A stretch of DNA of 64,000 nt from Flavobacterium piscis (GCF_001686925.1 NZ_LVEN01000008.1:62001-126000); one strand, 5' to 3'; shown: positions 11,990 to 21,898, numbered from the stretch's first letter. Notes: generated by a model from the sequence alone, not told the origin. Numbers and translations are program-made.

Positions 11990-12727
11990 TTAATTGGTGA
12001 TCCTGAAAGGATATTTCATTGTTTTAGAAACATTATAGCTTTCCATCAGCAGCCAATAATCAGTATCGGTCTGAAGGCCGTTTTCTATTGTAGGAAATGA
12101 GTACATAATATAAAAACTTGCAATATCGACTCCATCATTATATTGTTTCAACTGGAATTTTTTGTTTCCTTGTGCATCTACAATAAATAACTTTGTTACT
12201 TCATAAGACGGTACGAAGTTTTCTCCTTTTACGGTGAGAGAAGATCCTGCCTGAATGTTAAAAATCTCAGTTTCGGTAGACAATTCTTTTAAAATTATTT
12301 CCGGCTGTTGTATCACAATTTTAACGGTATATACAGCAGTTGTTCCATCTGAGGCTTTTGTAGTATAGGTTACGGGAGTTTTACTAAATACGGGTAGTAA
12401 CTCTGTGGCAACGGGAGAAATTGTAGTTTTTTCCGGTAATGTTATAGCAGTTTCCAGATATTGATATTCGTAAAAAGAGGGCAGATAAACGGTAATCGTT
12501 TTTTTTACGTTATCTACAGCACTGTATAAAGCCTGGCTTTCGCCCGGATTTGTGACTTTAAAAGATAGAATGCGTTTTGCATCAAGGTCTGTAACAACTT
12601 CTTTAATGGTTTCTCCTTTTACATCTGTCCATCTGTCTTCTTCATTATCACACGAAGTTAAGAGACTAAATAAGATGAAAGCAGTAAAAAATGACATTGT
12701 TTTTAATTGGGTAATTTTAATAGTCAT
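11990..12727 (-). CDS. DUF5018/IPT-like surface lipoprotein
   Basis: A lipoprotein signal ends FSLLTSC, followed by a DUF5018-like domain (ILSFKVTNPGESQ ... ASDGTTAVYTVKI) and a C-terminal IPT/TIG-like fold (GSSLTVKGENFVPSYEVTKLF). The frame extends upstream to an ATG at 12757, which would overlap the preceding HmuY-like gene by 14 bases. The ATG at 12727 leaves a 16-base gap and gives a more ordinary signal peptide, so it is preferred. Its layout matches the last gene of the operon. It probably binds a ligand or partner at the cell surface next to the TonB receptor; this is inference. Confidence 0.7.
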   Translation of the reverse strand: MTIKITQLKTMSFFTAFILFSLLTSCDNEEDRWTDVKGETIKEVVTDLDAKRILSFKVTNPGESQALYSAVDNVKKTITVYLPSFYEYQYLETAITLPEKTTISPVATELLPVFSKTPVTYTTKASDGTTAVYTVKIVIQQPEIILKELSTETEIFNIQAGSSLTVKGENFVPSYEVTKLFIVDAQGNKKFQLKQYNDGVDIASFYIMYSFPTIENGLQTDTDYWLLMESYNVSKTMKYPFRITN

Positions 12728-12743
12728 GTTAATTAGGATAGAG

Positions 12744-13547
12744 TTATTTAATTTCAAATTTGGTACTTCCTTTAGGAACCATTACATAGTCAAAAGTGTA
12801 GTACATATGCGGAGTATCCTTAAACCACTCGGCAGAAGTGTATACATCTCTGTAAACAGAAATCATTTTAATTTTGGCGTAATTTCCGTTAGCCGTTTTT
12901 AGGATAACTGTTCTGGCCGGAATCACAGTTCCGTTCGCAATTTTAAGAGATTCTCCAAGCGCATAAGCTACGTGCGCTTTCTGAGGATTAGTGCCATCAG
13001 TTACCACTTCACCTCCAAAATCGTATAAGTACCATCCGGTTCCGTTACCAAAAGAACCTGCATCATCTGTACCGATAAGGTCGATACCTGTTTTGAACTG
13101 ATTGTCGGCCGGAATATCAACTACATCATTAAAATGTTTGGCGACAATTGTAATTCCTCCCACACCGCCTGCAAGAGAACCGTTATTTTGTGTATTGCTG
13201 CCGTTATTTCCAGATAAAAAACTGGCGTAAAGTCCGCCAAATGCTAAGTCCCATTTTTTTGTTTTTTTATAAGAACCTTCCACAGCTTTGTTTTCTTCAA
13301 GACTGTAATAGAGCGTTGCCGATGGAGCAGTAGGATTGTCATCAGAAGTGCTTCCCTGATAATTTTTTACATGTATTACTTTATAAAACAAGCCGTTATC
13401 GGGTACCTCTGTTCCGGGATTTTCACCACCGTTTTCTGAATCTGCGGGTTTATCATCTGATGAGCATGCTGTTAGTAGTACAGCAAGGAGCAAAAGCGGC
13501 AAAAGTATTTGTGGTATTGCTTTAATTATGGTTTTAATTTTTTTCAT
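12744..13547 (-). CDS. HmuY-family lipoprotein (second copy)
   Basis: The 267-residue protein starts with a long lipoprotein signal ending LLTAC, then a low-complexity Ser/Asp/Glu/Gly linker and an all-beta domain with HmuY-type motifs: KKWDLAFGGLY, GTGWYLYDF, RTVILKTANGNYAKIKMISVY and PHMYYTFDYVMV near the end. HmuY proteins bind heme outside the cell and pass it to a TonB-dependent receptor. The gene follows the first HmuY-like gene by 7 bases, so the two are co-transcribed. The two copies are quite different, suggesting separate ligands or hand-over steps. Heme is the family ligand, but it is not proven here. Confidence 0.8.
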   Translation of the reverse strand: MKKIKTIIKAIPQILLPLLLLAVLLTACSSDDKPADSENGGENPGTEVPDNGLFYKVIHVKNYQGSTSDDNPTAPSATLYYSLEENKAVEGSYKKTKKWDLAFGGLYASFLSGNNGSNTQNNGSLAGGVGGITIVAKHFNDVVDIPADNQFKTGIDLIGTDDAGSFGNGTGWYLYDFGGEVVTDGTNPQKAHVAYALGESLKIANGTVIPARTVILKTANGNYAKIKMISVYRDVYTSAEWFKDTPHMYYTFDYVMVPKGSTKFEIK

Positions 13548-13554
13548 CGAATAA

Positions 13555-14274
13555 TTAGTTTGTGTTTAAATTTTTGCTTCCGTCATTTTGAACATAATAT
13601 TTAAAGGTAAAATAAGGCGCTGGCCAGTTAAGGTCAGTTACAGCAGGCGGATTGCCTTTATAAGCATTTATGAGCTGCAGTTTGGCATATTTCCCATTCG
13701 GAAGTCTTATTGCATAGGTACGATTTGGAATCGACTGCATAATATGACTGCTTAAACTGTAATAAAACCAGCCAGCAGAACTTTCAGATGATGCCCAGCC
13801 TATTTTGGTCACTTCGCTGCTATCAAAATTGGCATCAGAAGGAGCCTGGCTTACATTTTTATAATCTTCATTAACCAGAATCACAGCTGTTTTTTCGGCT
13901 GGACCGCCAAAACCGGGATTGTATTGGTATTTTGCATTATTTACAAAAACTTCACTATTATAAGGCCCCGTAAAAGCCAAATCCCAGTTGGATGTTTTCA
14001 TATATTGCAAAGAATCCGCTTTTGTGTGAAGCCATATTTGTTTTTGATCACTAAAACGGAAAAGAAAAGTATGAAAGCTTCTTTGTTCTTTGCCATCTGT
14101 ACCGCCACCCATAGAAGCTCCGGTATCTCCAGCAAGATCTGTGATTACTGTACTTTTACCATCTGCCAGAGAAGCAGTTGTATCTTCTTCATTACTGCTG
14201 CACGAGCTGAAAAATGTTACTGTAAAAAGTAGTAGCAGTGCGCTGTATTTTTTAACGGTTTTGTTTGTTATCAT
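13555..14274 (-). CDS. HmuY-family lipoprotein (first copy)
   Basis: The 239-residue lipoprotein (signal ending FFSSC) has the standard HmuY pattern: SNWDLAFTGPYNSEVFVNN, a GWFYYSLSSH segment, RTYAIRLPNGKYAKLQLINAY, and the closing NWPAPYFTFKYYVQ. The family captures heme from host or environmental proteins and supplies it to the outer-membrane receptor. It lies 25 bases after the TonB receptor and 7 bases before a second HmuY-like gene. No heme ABC transporter, HmuR-linked CobN-like gene, or Fur box is visible nearby, so the operon is the outer-envelope part only. Confidence 0.88.
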   Translation of the reverse strand: MITNKTVKKYSALLLLFTVTFFSSCSSNEEDTTASLADGKSTVITDLAGDTGASMGGGTDGKEQRSFHTFLFRFSDQKQIWLHTKADSLQYMKTSNWDLAFTGPYNSEVFVNNAKYQYNPGFGGPAEKTAVILVNEDYKNVSQAPSDANFDSSEVTKIGWASSESSAGWFYYSLSSHIMQSIPNRTYAIRLPNGKYAKLQLINAYKGNPPAVTDLNWPAPYFTFKYYVQNDGSKNLNTN

Positions 14275-14299
14275 TTAGAAAGTATTAATGTTTATTATT

Positions 14300-16684
14300 T
14301 TATTGATCTTTAAAGAATCGGTAACTTACGCCGGCCAGAAGAATTCTTCCGGGCTGTCCGGGCATTAGCGGATCGGTATAATTGAAAATATTATCTGCAG
14401 TAAATCTGATGCTGAGATGGTCTTTTAGCAAGCGTTTTTCCAGACTGGCATTGGTAAGCCAATATTCTTTTACAAAAATATCGTACTTATCGATGAATTG
14501 ATTTCCGTTGCGATCTCCAAACGGATATTTGCCCCTAAAGTTTACCCTTACATTGGCATTAAGTTTCCAGGGAGTATAATTGTAAAAAACAGCTGCGTTT
14601 GCCATATGACGGGAACGATTTTCAATTCCCCAATAATCAGATGGACGCGGCTTATAAGAGTTTCCTGTGGCGGGATGATGTATGTTTTGACTATAAGGCC
14701 ATTTTCCTGCACTGATACTGTCTTTTACGCTAAGGTCTTTCGCAATTAAGTATTGATATCCTGTACTTATTTCCAGATTTTTTAGTGGACTGTATTTGAT
14801 GCCAATTTCAAAGCCTTTGTTCACGGCTTCAGGAAGATTTTGATAGGTGTAGATAATCCTGTTGTTTGTACCTGTAGCAACTTGTATGCTGTTGATTTGA
14901 TTGGTTATTTTATGATAAAATACATTTCCTTCGATTTTAAATTTTTTAGAAGGCTCCAGAATTAATCCTGCATTGTAAGATGTGCTTTTTTCAGCCTGAA
15001 GATTTCCGGCGGTTTGATTAAGTACGTATTGCCTAATTTCACTTATCTGTCCGTCTTGTTGCATTTGCTGTAGAGTAGGAGCGAGGACTGCATTACCAAT
15101 AACCAGATAGTTGCTGCTGGAATTGTAAAACACTAAGTAGTTGGTTTTGAAATCAGGAGCTTTAAAACCTGTACCAATTCCGGCCTTAAAAGTTATTTTG
15201 GGAGTCATGAAATACTGCAATCCAAAACTTGGATTCAGTCTTCCTCCAAAATTATTGGTATGGTCGTAGCGCAATCCGCCAACAGCTTTTAATTTCTGAA
15301 AAGGTGTCCATTCGCCCTGAATAAAAGAAAAGAAATTTTCTAATGAATTTACATTGTTTAGTGCGTTGTCATTCATGTTTTCTAGGCTTCCGCCAACGCC
15401 TCCAACAAGCTGATATGAATTGTTATTACTGTACGAAAATTGCTGTTCAAATCGGTGGAGTGTTTGTTTAAAAACATCCTGACTTACAGCATTATTGGTT
15501 TGCTGCCAGGCAACACTCATATCTGCAGTGTAGTAGGTAAGATAATATCTGGTGATGCTTCTGAGATTGCTATTAAAACGATGATCGAAAGAAACAGAAA
15601 GGTTAAGATCCTGTTCGTCCTGATTATCACCGGAAATATGACCCAAACCAAAATCCTTCTGCATAAAAGAACGGCGCAAACCATAACGTCCGCTTAAATT
15701 AAGAAAGCTTTTTTCATTGATTTGATAACGGGATCTTCCTTGTAAACTGTAATTATCGTACGGCGGAGATGTATTTCCTTTTATATATTTCGAATTTGTA
15801 TTGTAACCGTCTGTTCTGTAATAATTAGCAGCAAGATTTGCGGTTCCTTTGTTTTGTAAAAATGGTGTTTCTCCTTCGAGTGTAGCGTCTATAATATTCA
15901 GCGATCCGTAGCTTAAAGAAGCCTGCATTTGCGGATCGATAACTCCATGTCTTGTAATAATATTAATAGTACCGCCAAGAGCTTCGCTGCCATAGAGACT
16001 TGACGAAGCGCCTTTGATAATCTCGATGCGTTCAATATTTGAAACACTAATTCGGGAAAGATCAAAATTTCCGTTATTTCTCCCCACCATAGGCTGCCCG
16101 TCTATGAGCACCATGATGTATTCACTGCCAAACCCCTGCATTTGTACGCCTACTGATCTCGCACCGCCGCTTATATTATTGACGACAGCAATCCCGGTTT
16201 GTTCTTTTAATACTTCATCAAGTCTTCTGCTGCCCATTAATTCTATCGTTTTTCGGTCAATTATGGTAACAGGCATGGCGCTGTATTGTGCGTTGACCAG
16301 GTTTTCGGGATTATTCTTAGCAACACGGCCTACTACGCTTACTTCTTTTAGGTCAATACCAGCTTCCATCTTGATATGAAGAGGTTTAGCGGCATGTCCG
16401 TCCAGAATAATCTCTTGTATGTAATCTTTAAATCCCATGTTAGTGACTGTTATAGTATACTTTCCGTTTGCTAATCCGGAAAATGAAAAAGAACCATTGC
16501 TGCCCGATGTTGCGATTTTTCCACCCGGCTCTAATATTATCATTGCTTTTGATAATGGATCTTCTGAATGATAAACCGATCCTTTTATCGAATTCGTTTG
16601 CGATTGTATTAAGCTACATTGTAACAAAATAAAACCTGTAATAATCATTTTTGGTATAGAACTGTAAGTGTTGGTATTTCTCAT
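14300..16684 (-). CDS. TonB-dependent outer-membrane receptor (HmuR/CirA-like)
   Basis: The 794-residue protein has a signal peptide, a carboxypeptidase-regulatory-like domain at about residues 30-105, a plug domain at about 125-245 (MGSRRLDEVLKEQTGIAVV, IEIIKGASSSLYGSEALGG), and a 22-strand-type barrel ending in an aromatic-rich C-terminus (VSYRFFKDQ). It is shorter than SusC proteins and lacks a SusD partner, so it belongs to the metal/heme/cobalamin class. Two HmuY-like lipoproteins follow directly, which points to heme or a related porphyrin. It heads a six-gene operon on the minus strand that interrupts sugar-use genes. The upstream gap 16685-17284 should hold its promoter, but I find no exact -7 box. 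Confidence 0.9.
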   Translation of the reverse strand: MRNTNTYSSIPKMIITGFILLQCSLIQSQTNSIKGSVYHSEDPLSKAMIILEPGGKIATSGSNGSFSFSGLANGKYTITVTNMGFKDYIQEIILDGHAAKPLHIKMEAGIDLKEVSVVGRVAKNNPENLVNAQYSAMPVTIIDRKTIELMGSRRLDEVLKEQTGIAVVNNISGGARSVGVQMQGFGSEYIMVLIDGQPMVGRNNGNFDLSRISVSNIERIEIIKGASSSLYGSEALGGTINIITRHGVIDPQMQASLSYGSLNIIDATLEGETPFLQNKGTANLAANYYRTDGYNTNSKYIKGNTSPPYDNYSLQGRSRYQINEKSFLNLSGRYGLRRSFMQKDFGLGHISGDNQDEQDLNLSVSFDHRFNSNLRSITRYYLTYYTADMSVAWQQTNNAVSQDVFKQTLHRFEQQFSYSNNNSYQLVGGVGGSLENMNDNALNNVNSLENFFSFIQGEWTPFQKLKAVGGLRYDHTNNFGGRLNPSFGLQYFMTPKITFKAGIGTGFKAPDFKTNYLVFYNSSSNYLVIGNAVLAPTLQQMQQDGQISEIRQYVLNQTAGNLQAEKSTSYNAGLILEPSKKFKIEGNVFYHKITNQINSIQVATGTNNRIIYTYQNLPEAVNKGFEIGIKYSPLKNLEISTGYQYLIAKDLSVKDSISAGKWPYSQNIHHPATGNSYKPRPSDYWGIENRSRHMANAAVFYNYTPWKLNANVRVNFRGKYPFGDRNGNQFIDKYDIFVKEYWLTNASLEKRLLKDHLSIRFTADNIFNYTDPLMPGQPGRILLAGVSYRFFKDQ

Positions 16685-17284
16685 TGGTGAATTATCAATT
16701 GCTTAATTTGAAAAAAACAAAGCAACTATTCTTATTTAGACTGTGTAAAAATAGTAATTATAGATTTAGTAATAGTATTTTTTTACATAATTGAATTTTA
16801 AGAAAAGATGCAAAAGGAATACTACTTCAATAAATAAATGAGATAATTGTATTTAAATTGCTTAATTTTAAATGTTTAAAAAATAATTAAATTAACGCCT
16901 AATTTTATTTTTTAAGATTAATTTAACATAATTTCCACGTAAGATCTATGTTTTTTTAGCCTGTTGAATAAGAGAATTGTCTTACTTTATTGATTATTTT
17001 AAACCAATTATTAAGATCAAAAGCTTGTAATTAACATTTTATTTTGAATTGAAATCTAGTTGTTTAGTAATAATTGCGATTAAAAAAGCTGTGCAAAAGA
17101 GGATTTTGGTAAAAGATAAAATAAGCAGATGTTTATAGTTGCGAAGTCTGCAAGCTTGATCTTATGGAAGAAAGTCCTAATAAAGTAACTGTAATAGAAA
17201 TATTTAAATATGTCCTGAAAAGGATTTTTGTTCTTCTTCATATAAAAATTGATTTATCTATTTACAGTTTGTATTTTTGCCTTT
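16685..17284. other. 600-base AT-rich gap between divergent genes
   Basis: No gene, clear repeat or RNA structure is seen. It must hold the promoter of the TonB/HmuY operon on - and, at its right end, a promoter for the methyltransferase. Confidence 0.6.
17249..17279 (+). promoter_or_regulatory. Promoter of the SpoU-type methyltransferase
   Basis: TTG at 17249-17251 and TATTTTTG at 17272-17279 are separated by 20 bases, a good match to TTG-N17-21-TAnnTTTG. The start codon at 17285 lies only 5 bases past the -7 box, so the mRNA would have almost no leader. Confidence 0.45.
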
Positions 17285-17743
17285 ATGAATGATAATTTTA
17301 TAAATGAATATTTCGGAATAGGAATACAAAATGGAAAAACGCCTGAAAATTTAGGTGTTTTGTGGCGATCGGCTCAAAACTTAGGAGCTACTTTTATCTT
17401 TACTATTGGTAATCGATATGCCAAACAAGCCTGTGATACTCACGATGCAGTAAAAGCAATTCCTTATTTTCATTACGATACTTTTGAAGCATTTTTTGAC
17501 AACTTACCTAAAGGCGCCCGATTGGTTGGTGTTGAATTAGATGAAAAAGCTTCAGATTTAGAAACCTTTGAACATCCGCGCCGTTGTGTTTATTTATTGG
17601 GAGCAGAAGACCATGGCTTATCCAGAAAAGTAATGGATAAATGCCATCATTTAATTAAATTTAAATCAGAAAAAAGTTTAAATGTAGCTGTTGCAGGAAC
17701 TATTATTATGTACGACAGAAACCTGCCTAAACCGCGATCTTAA
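17285..17743 (+). CDS. SpoU/TrmH-family RNA methyltransferase
   Basis: This short SPOUT protein (152 residues from ATG 17285) carries the family motifs that form the trefoil knot and S-adenosylmethionine site: NLGVLWRSAQNLGATFIF, then YLLGAEDHGLS, and SLNVAVAGTIIMYDR near the C-terminus. Members 2'-O-methylate tRNA or rRNA riboses in the cytoplasm. It lacks the N-terminal substrate-binding extension of larger TrmH proteins, resembling TrmL-size enzymes, though the exact target cannot be read. The frame is open up to a TTG at 17249, but that codon is part of the likely promoter, so 17285 is chosen. It is a housekeeping-type gene without a functional link to its neighbours. Confidence 0.85.
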   Translation: MNDNFINEYFGIGIQNGKTPENLGVLWRSAQNLGATFIFTIGNRYAKQACDTHDAVKAIPYFHYDTFEAFFDNLPKGARLVGVELDEKASDLETFEHPRRCVYLLGAEDHGLSRKVMDKCHHLIKFKSEKSLNVAVAGTIIMYDRNLPKPRS

Positions 17744-17800
17744 AAAGCGGTTATCGCATTTTTGTAAATAGAGAAATAAAAAAAGTATAATAAACCCAGT

Positions 17801-18157
<357 letters not shown>

Positions 18158-18315
18158 TTATTTTTCGATGCAGTATTAGTAGTGCAGTATTACTTGAATT
18201 AAAAGATGTCGAAATACAATGATAAGAATCTGAACAAAATAAACCAAACAATACTTATTCTTTTTTAGCAGAATAAAGATGAAGATAGCATTTTATAGTA
18301 AAAGGACTAAATCGA

Positions 18316-18327
18316 ACAACCGATTGT
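18316..18327. promoter_or_regulatory. ACAACCGATTGT operator before lacI
   Basis: Exact ACAACCGATTGT, a palindrome (ACAAyCGrTTGT) centred on CG, 71 bases before the lacI ATG. Its presence here suggests autoregulation. The same motif occurs at 19606, 25367, 25448, 32718 and 33048. Confidence 0.75.
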
Positions 18328-18397
18328 GTGAAAAGAAATTTTTTCAACTGTAATAGAATTAAAATAATTACATTTACTCATTATACTATAGTAAGTA

Positions 18398-19432
18398 ATG
18401 GAAGAACATAAACACGTAACGATATACGATATTGCCGAGAAGCTTAATCTTGCGACATCGACAATTTCTAGAGCTTTAAAAGATCATCATACTATTAGTG
18501 ATAAGACAATTAAAAAGGTGAAGCAAACGGCCAAGGAAATGGGTTTTGTCCCAAATACTCTGGCTGCGGGTTTAAGAGGCAATAAATCAAGAACTATTGG
18601 TGTTTTAATCCCAACGATAACCCAGCCCTTTTTATCTTCTTTGATTAGTGGTATCGAAATTGCCGCTCAAAAGTCTGAATATTCGGTACTTATTATGCAG
18701 TCGCATGATTCGTACGAGACAGAAGTAGATCTGGCAAAATCCTTATATAGTAACAGGGTAAGTGGAGTTATTTGCTCTCTGGCAATGGAGACTAAGGATA
18801 CTTCTCATTTTCAGCAATTTTCCAACAATAATATTCCCCTTGTATTTGTTGACAGGGTTCCAAGAGATTATGATACATTTCGTGTTGTAATTAATAATTA
18901 CCTGGCTGGTTATAAGGCGACAAAGCACCTGATCGAACAAGGATGCAGGAGAATTGCTCATCTAACTGCCGGATCAGAATTTGGAACTTTATATAATGAA
19001 CGTAAAAGAGGTTATATTGATGCATTATTAGAACATGAACTTTCTGTAGAAGACGATTTGATTATAAGTCTAAAAGAAATGACGTATGAAGATGGTGTAA
19101 AGGCCTGCAATAAATTATTTGATTTAAAGCTTCCTCCTGACGGGCTTTTTGCGCCTGGAGATATTCTTGCTGTCAGCGCTGTTCAAACGGCTAAAAAAAG
19201 AGGAATTAAAATACCACAAGATTTTGCAGTAATAGGATTTAATAATGATCCAATCTCAGAAATCATTGAGCCTAATATTTCGACTATCACACATCCTGCG
19301 GAGAAGATGGGGAGAGCCGCGGCCGAATTAATTATTAAAAATCTAAAATCTTCTAAAGAAGAAGAGGATGCTAAAGAAATAACATTTTTAAATACACAAG
19401 TCCTTATTCGTGAATCTTCAAAGCGGATTTAG
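18398..19432 (+). CDS. LacI-family transcriptional regulator of the xylan regulon
   Basis: Residues about 7-55 form the LacI helix-turn-helix and hinge (VTIYDIAEKLNLATSTISRALKDH, then VPNTLAAGLRG). Residues about 63-340 form the periplasmic-binding-like sensor domain (TIGVLIPTITQPFLSSLISGIE, GLFAPGDILAVSAVQTAKKRGIKIPQDFAVIGFNNDPIS). It should bind a 12-14-base palindrome as a dimer and respond to a sugar or sugar acid. The palindrome ACAACCGATTGT before its own gene and before GH67, the GPH symporter and susC makes it the best candidate for the regulon controller. The effector is unknown: xylose, a xylo-oligosaccharide or a glucuronate compound. A strong terminator follows, so it is transcribed alone. 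Confidence 0.92.
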   Translation: MEEHKHVTIYDIAEKLNLATSTISRALKDHHTISDKTIKKVKQTAKEMGFVPNTLAAGLRGNKSRTIGVLIPTITQPFLSSLISGIEIAAQKSEYSVLIMQSHDSYETEVDLAKSLYSNRVSGVICSLAMETKDTSHFQQFSNNNIPLVFVDRVPRDYDTFRVVINNYLAGYKATKHLIEQGCRRIAHLTAGSEFGTLYNERKRGYIDALLEHELSVEDDLIISLKEMTYEDGVKACNKLFDLKLPPDGLFAPGDILAVSAVQTAKKRGIKIPQDFAVIGFNNDPISEIIEPNISTITHPAEKMGRAAAELIIKNLKSSKEEEDAKEITFLNTQVLIRESSKRI

Positions 19433-19452
19433 AATTTATTTAAAACGATCTT

Positions 19453-19492
19453 ATAACCTGTTAATCGCTGTATTAACAGGTTATTTTTTTTC
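19453..19492 (+). terminator. Intrinsic terminator of lacI
   Basis: Perfect 13-base stem (19453-19465 with 19472-19484), a 6-base loop and a run of T residues, 20 bases past the lacI stop. Confidence 0.9.
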
Positions 19493-19564
19493 TATACAAA
19501 TTCTTTTTAAGCTCCATGGATAATAATTCAGTACCTTAATAAAAGAGCAAAACAGGAAAATAAA

Positions 19565-19596
19565 TTGTTTTTTATTTTTTTATTGGCATATTTTTG
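19565..19596 (+). promoter_or_regulatory. Promoter of the GH67-SDR-uxuA operon
   Basis: TTG at 19565-19567 and TATTTTTG at 19589-19596 are separated by 21 bases. Transcription would begin near 19602, and the operator at 19606 lies right there. Confidence 0.55.
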
Positions 19597-19605
19597 TATT
19601 TTAGC

Positions 19606-19617
19606 ACAACCGATTGC
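19606..19617. promoter_or_regulatory. ACAACCGATTG operator before GH67
   Basis: ACAACCGATTGC matches the lacI-site palindrome at 11 of 12 bases. It starts 9 bases downstream of the -7 box, a position where a bound repressor would block transcription start. Confidence 0.75.
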
Positions 19618-19735
19618 ACAAGCTTTAATATTCTTAATAATATATTTTTTTGGCATTTTTTTTACCAAATAGTAATATTTTAACTGAATTTGTAATTTTC
19701 GCCTCAATGATAAATTTAAAAACAGCAACTATAAA

Positions 19736-21898
19736 ATGACGCAATTAAAAAAGACTTTTACCCAATCCATTGTACTTATTTTTGTAGTTTGTTGGTCCGC
19801 TTCGGCTCAAAAGGACTATAAATTATGGTTGCAATACAATAAGACTACTGATGCTGACGTAGCGGCTGGATATCATTTTAATATTCAGGGAATCGTTTCT
19901 TTTGGAAAATCTGAGACTATAAAAATTGCCTGTGCAGAACTACGGTTAGGTTTGAGCGGGATGTTAGGAAAGGAATTTGAAATTAAAAAAATGGCTGGAG
20001 GAGATCACAATATTATTTTAGGTTCTAAAGAAGTACTAGATCCTGAAATTCAAAAAGAAATAGGAAGTTTTGATCAGATTAATAAAGAAGGTTTTATCAT
20101 TAAATCCATTTCCTTAAAAAATAAGAAACAAATTGTCATTGCCGGAAAAAGTGATGTTGGGGTTTTGTACGGTGTGTATCACTTTTTAAGATTAATGCAA
20201 ACCAATAAATCAATCACAGATTTAAAAATTGTTGATGCTCCAAAAATAAATCTTCGTCTATTAAACCATTGGGACAATTTAGACAGAACTGTCGAGCGTG
20301 GTTATGCTGGCTTTTCGTTATGGAATTGGCAAAAATTACCTGATTTTATAGATCAGCGTTATATTGATTATGCAAGGGCAAATGCCTCGATTGGGATCAA
20401 CGGAACAGTTTTAACCAATGTAAATGCAAATGCGTTGATTTTGACTCCTCAATACCTGGAAAAAGTAGAAGCTTTAGCGAATGTATTTCGTCCTTACGGA
20501 ATAAAAGTATATTTAACAGCCCGTTTTTCGGCACCAATAGAAATTGGCGGTTTAAAAACAGCCGATCCAAAAGATGCGAAAGTAGCCAATTGGTGGAAAG
20601 AGAAAGCAAAAGAGATTTATAAAAGAATTCCTGATTTTGGAGGATTTCTGGTAAAAGCAAATTCTGAAGGACAACCCGGACCTCAAAATTACGGAAGAGA
20701 TCATGTCGACGGAGCCAATATGTTAGCAGATGCCGTAGCACCTTTTGGCGGCGTTATTATGTGGAGAGCATTTGTATATTCTGAACATGATGCAAATGAC
20801 AGGGCGAAACAAGCTTACGCCGAATTTCAGCCCTATGACGGAAAATTTAAAGACAATGTAATTGTTCAGGTAAAAAATGGCGCGATCGATTTTCAGCCCA
20901 GAGAGCCTTTTCATCCTCTCTTTGGCGCAATGCCAAAAACGCCAATTATGATGGAATTTCAAATTACACAGGAATATTTAGGTTTTAGTACCCATTTGGT
21001 TTTTCTGCCAAAATTATTTCAGGAAGTTCTGGAATCAGATACTTTTCAAAAAGGAAAAGGTTCAACCGTTGCCAAAGTCGTTGATGGAACTTTAACTCAA
21101 CATAAGCTTACCGGAATTGCCGGGGTTTCGAATATAGGAAATGATCTCAACTGGACCGGGCATCCTTTTGCACAGGCAAATTGGTACGGTTTCGGAAGAT
21201 TAGCATGGGATCCTTATTTAAATTCGGAAATAATCGCTGATGAATGGTTGCGATGTACTTTTTCGAACAATGAAAACTTCATTAAACCAGTCAAGGAAAT
21301 ATTGTTAACGTCACGGGAAGCGGTTGTAAATTATATGACACCACTTGGTTTGCATCATATTATGGATACAGGGCATCACTATGGTCCGGGACCGTGGGTT
21401 TCTAATTTATCCAGACCAGAATGGAATCCAACTTATTATCACAAAGCAGATAAAAATGGAATTGGTTTCGACCGATCAAAAACAGGAACCAATGCCACAG
21501 GTCAATATGCGGCGGAAGTAGAGCAGGTTTTTGACAATCTAAAAACTTGTCCTGAACAGGATTTATTATGGTTTCATCATGTATCGTGGGATTACAAATT
21601 AAAAAATGGCCAAACACTCTGGAACGGTTTGGCTTTAAAATACCAAGAAGGAGTAAATCAGGTTCAGGAAATGCAAAACACCTGGAATAAAGCGGAAAAA
21701 TATGTGGACAGCGAACGTTTTAAAGAAGTTCAAATGTTGCTGGAAATTCAATATAAAGAATCAAAATGGTGGCGCGATGCCTGTTTGCTGTATTTTCAGC
21801 AATATTCAGGTAAAGAATTACCGGTTGGAGTAGAAAAACCAACACAAACTTTAGAGTATTTCAAATCATTAAAATTTCCGTTTGCACCGGGAAATTAA
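19736..21898 (+). CDS. GH67 alpha-glucuronidase, periplasmic
   Basis: GH67 enzymes remove (4-O-methyl)glucuronic acid from the non-reducing end of xylo-oligosaccharides with inversion. The 720-residue protein has a Sec signal (cleavage near SASAQ), the N-terminal DYKLWLQYNK motif, a TIM barrel and a helical C-terminal dimer domain. The acid is the Glu of NSEGQPGP (residue about 311). The two base residues are the Asp of GAIDFQPREP (about 385) and the Glu of TQEYLGF (about 413), whose 28-residue spacing equals that of D365/E393 in the Cellvibrio enzyme. It heads an operon with an SDR reductase and uxuA (18-base gaps), which process the released glucuronate. It complements the GH115 enzyme at 44204, which acts on internal residues. 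Confidence 0.93.
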   Translation: MTQLKKTFTQSIVLIFVVCWSASAQKDYKLWLQYNKTTDADVAAGYHFNIQGIVSFGKSETIKIACAELRLGLSGMLGKEFEIKKMAGGDHNIILGSKEVLDPEIQKEIGSFDQINKEGFIIKSISLKNKKQIVIAGKSDVGVLYGVYHFLRLMQTNKSITDLKIVDAPKINLRLLNHWDNLDRTVERGYAGFSLWNWQKLPDFIDQRYIDYARANASIGINGTVLTNVNANALILTPQYLEKVEALANVFRPYGIKVYLTARFSAPIEIGGLKTADPKDAKVANWWKEKAKEIYKRIPDFGGFLVKANSEGQPGPQNYGRDHVDGANMLADAVAPFGGVIMWRAFVYSEHDANDRAKQAYAEFQPYDGKFKDNVIVQVKNGAIDFQPREPFHPLFGAMPKTPIMMEFQITQEYLGFSTHLVFLPKLFQEVLESDTFQKGKGSTVAKVVDGTLTQHKLTGIAGVSNIGNDLNWTGHPFAQANWYGFGRLAWDPYLNSEIIADEWLRCTFSNNENFIKPVKEILLTSREAVVNYMTPLGLHHIMDTGHHYGPGPWVSNLSRPEWNPTYYHKADKNGIGFDRSKTGTNATGQYAAEVEQVFDNLKTCPEQDLLWFHHVSWDYKLKNGQTLWNGLALKYQEGVNQVQEMQNTWNKAEKYVDSERFKEVQMLLEIQYKESKWWRDACLLYFQQYSGKELPVGVEKPTQTLEYFKSLKFPFAPGN

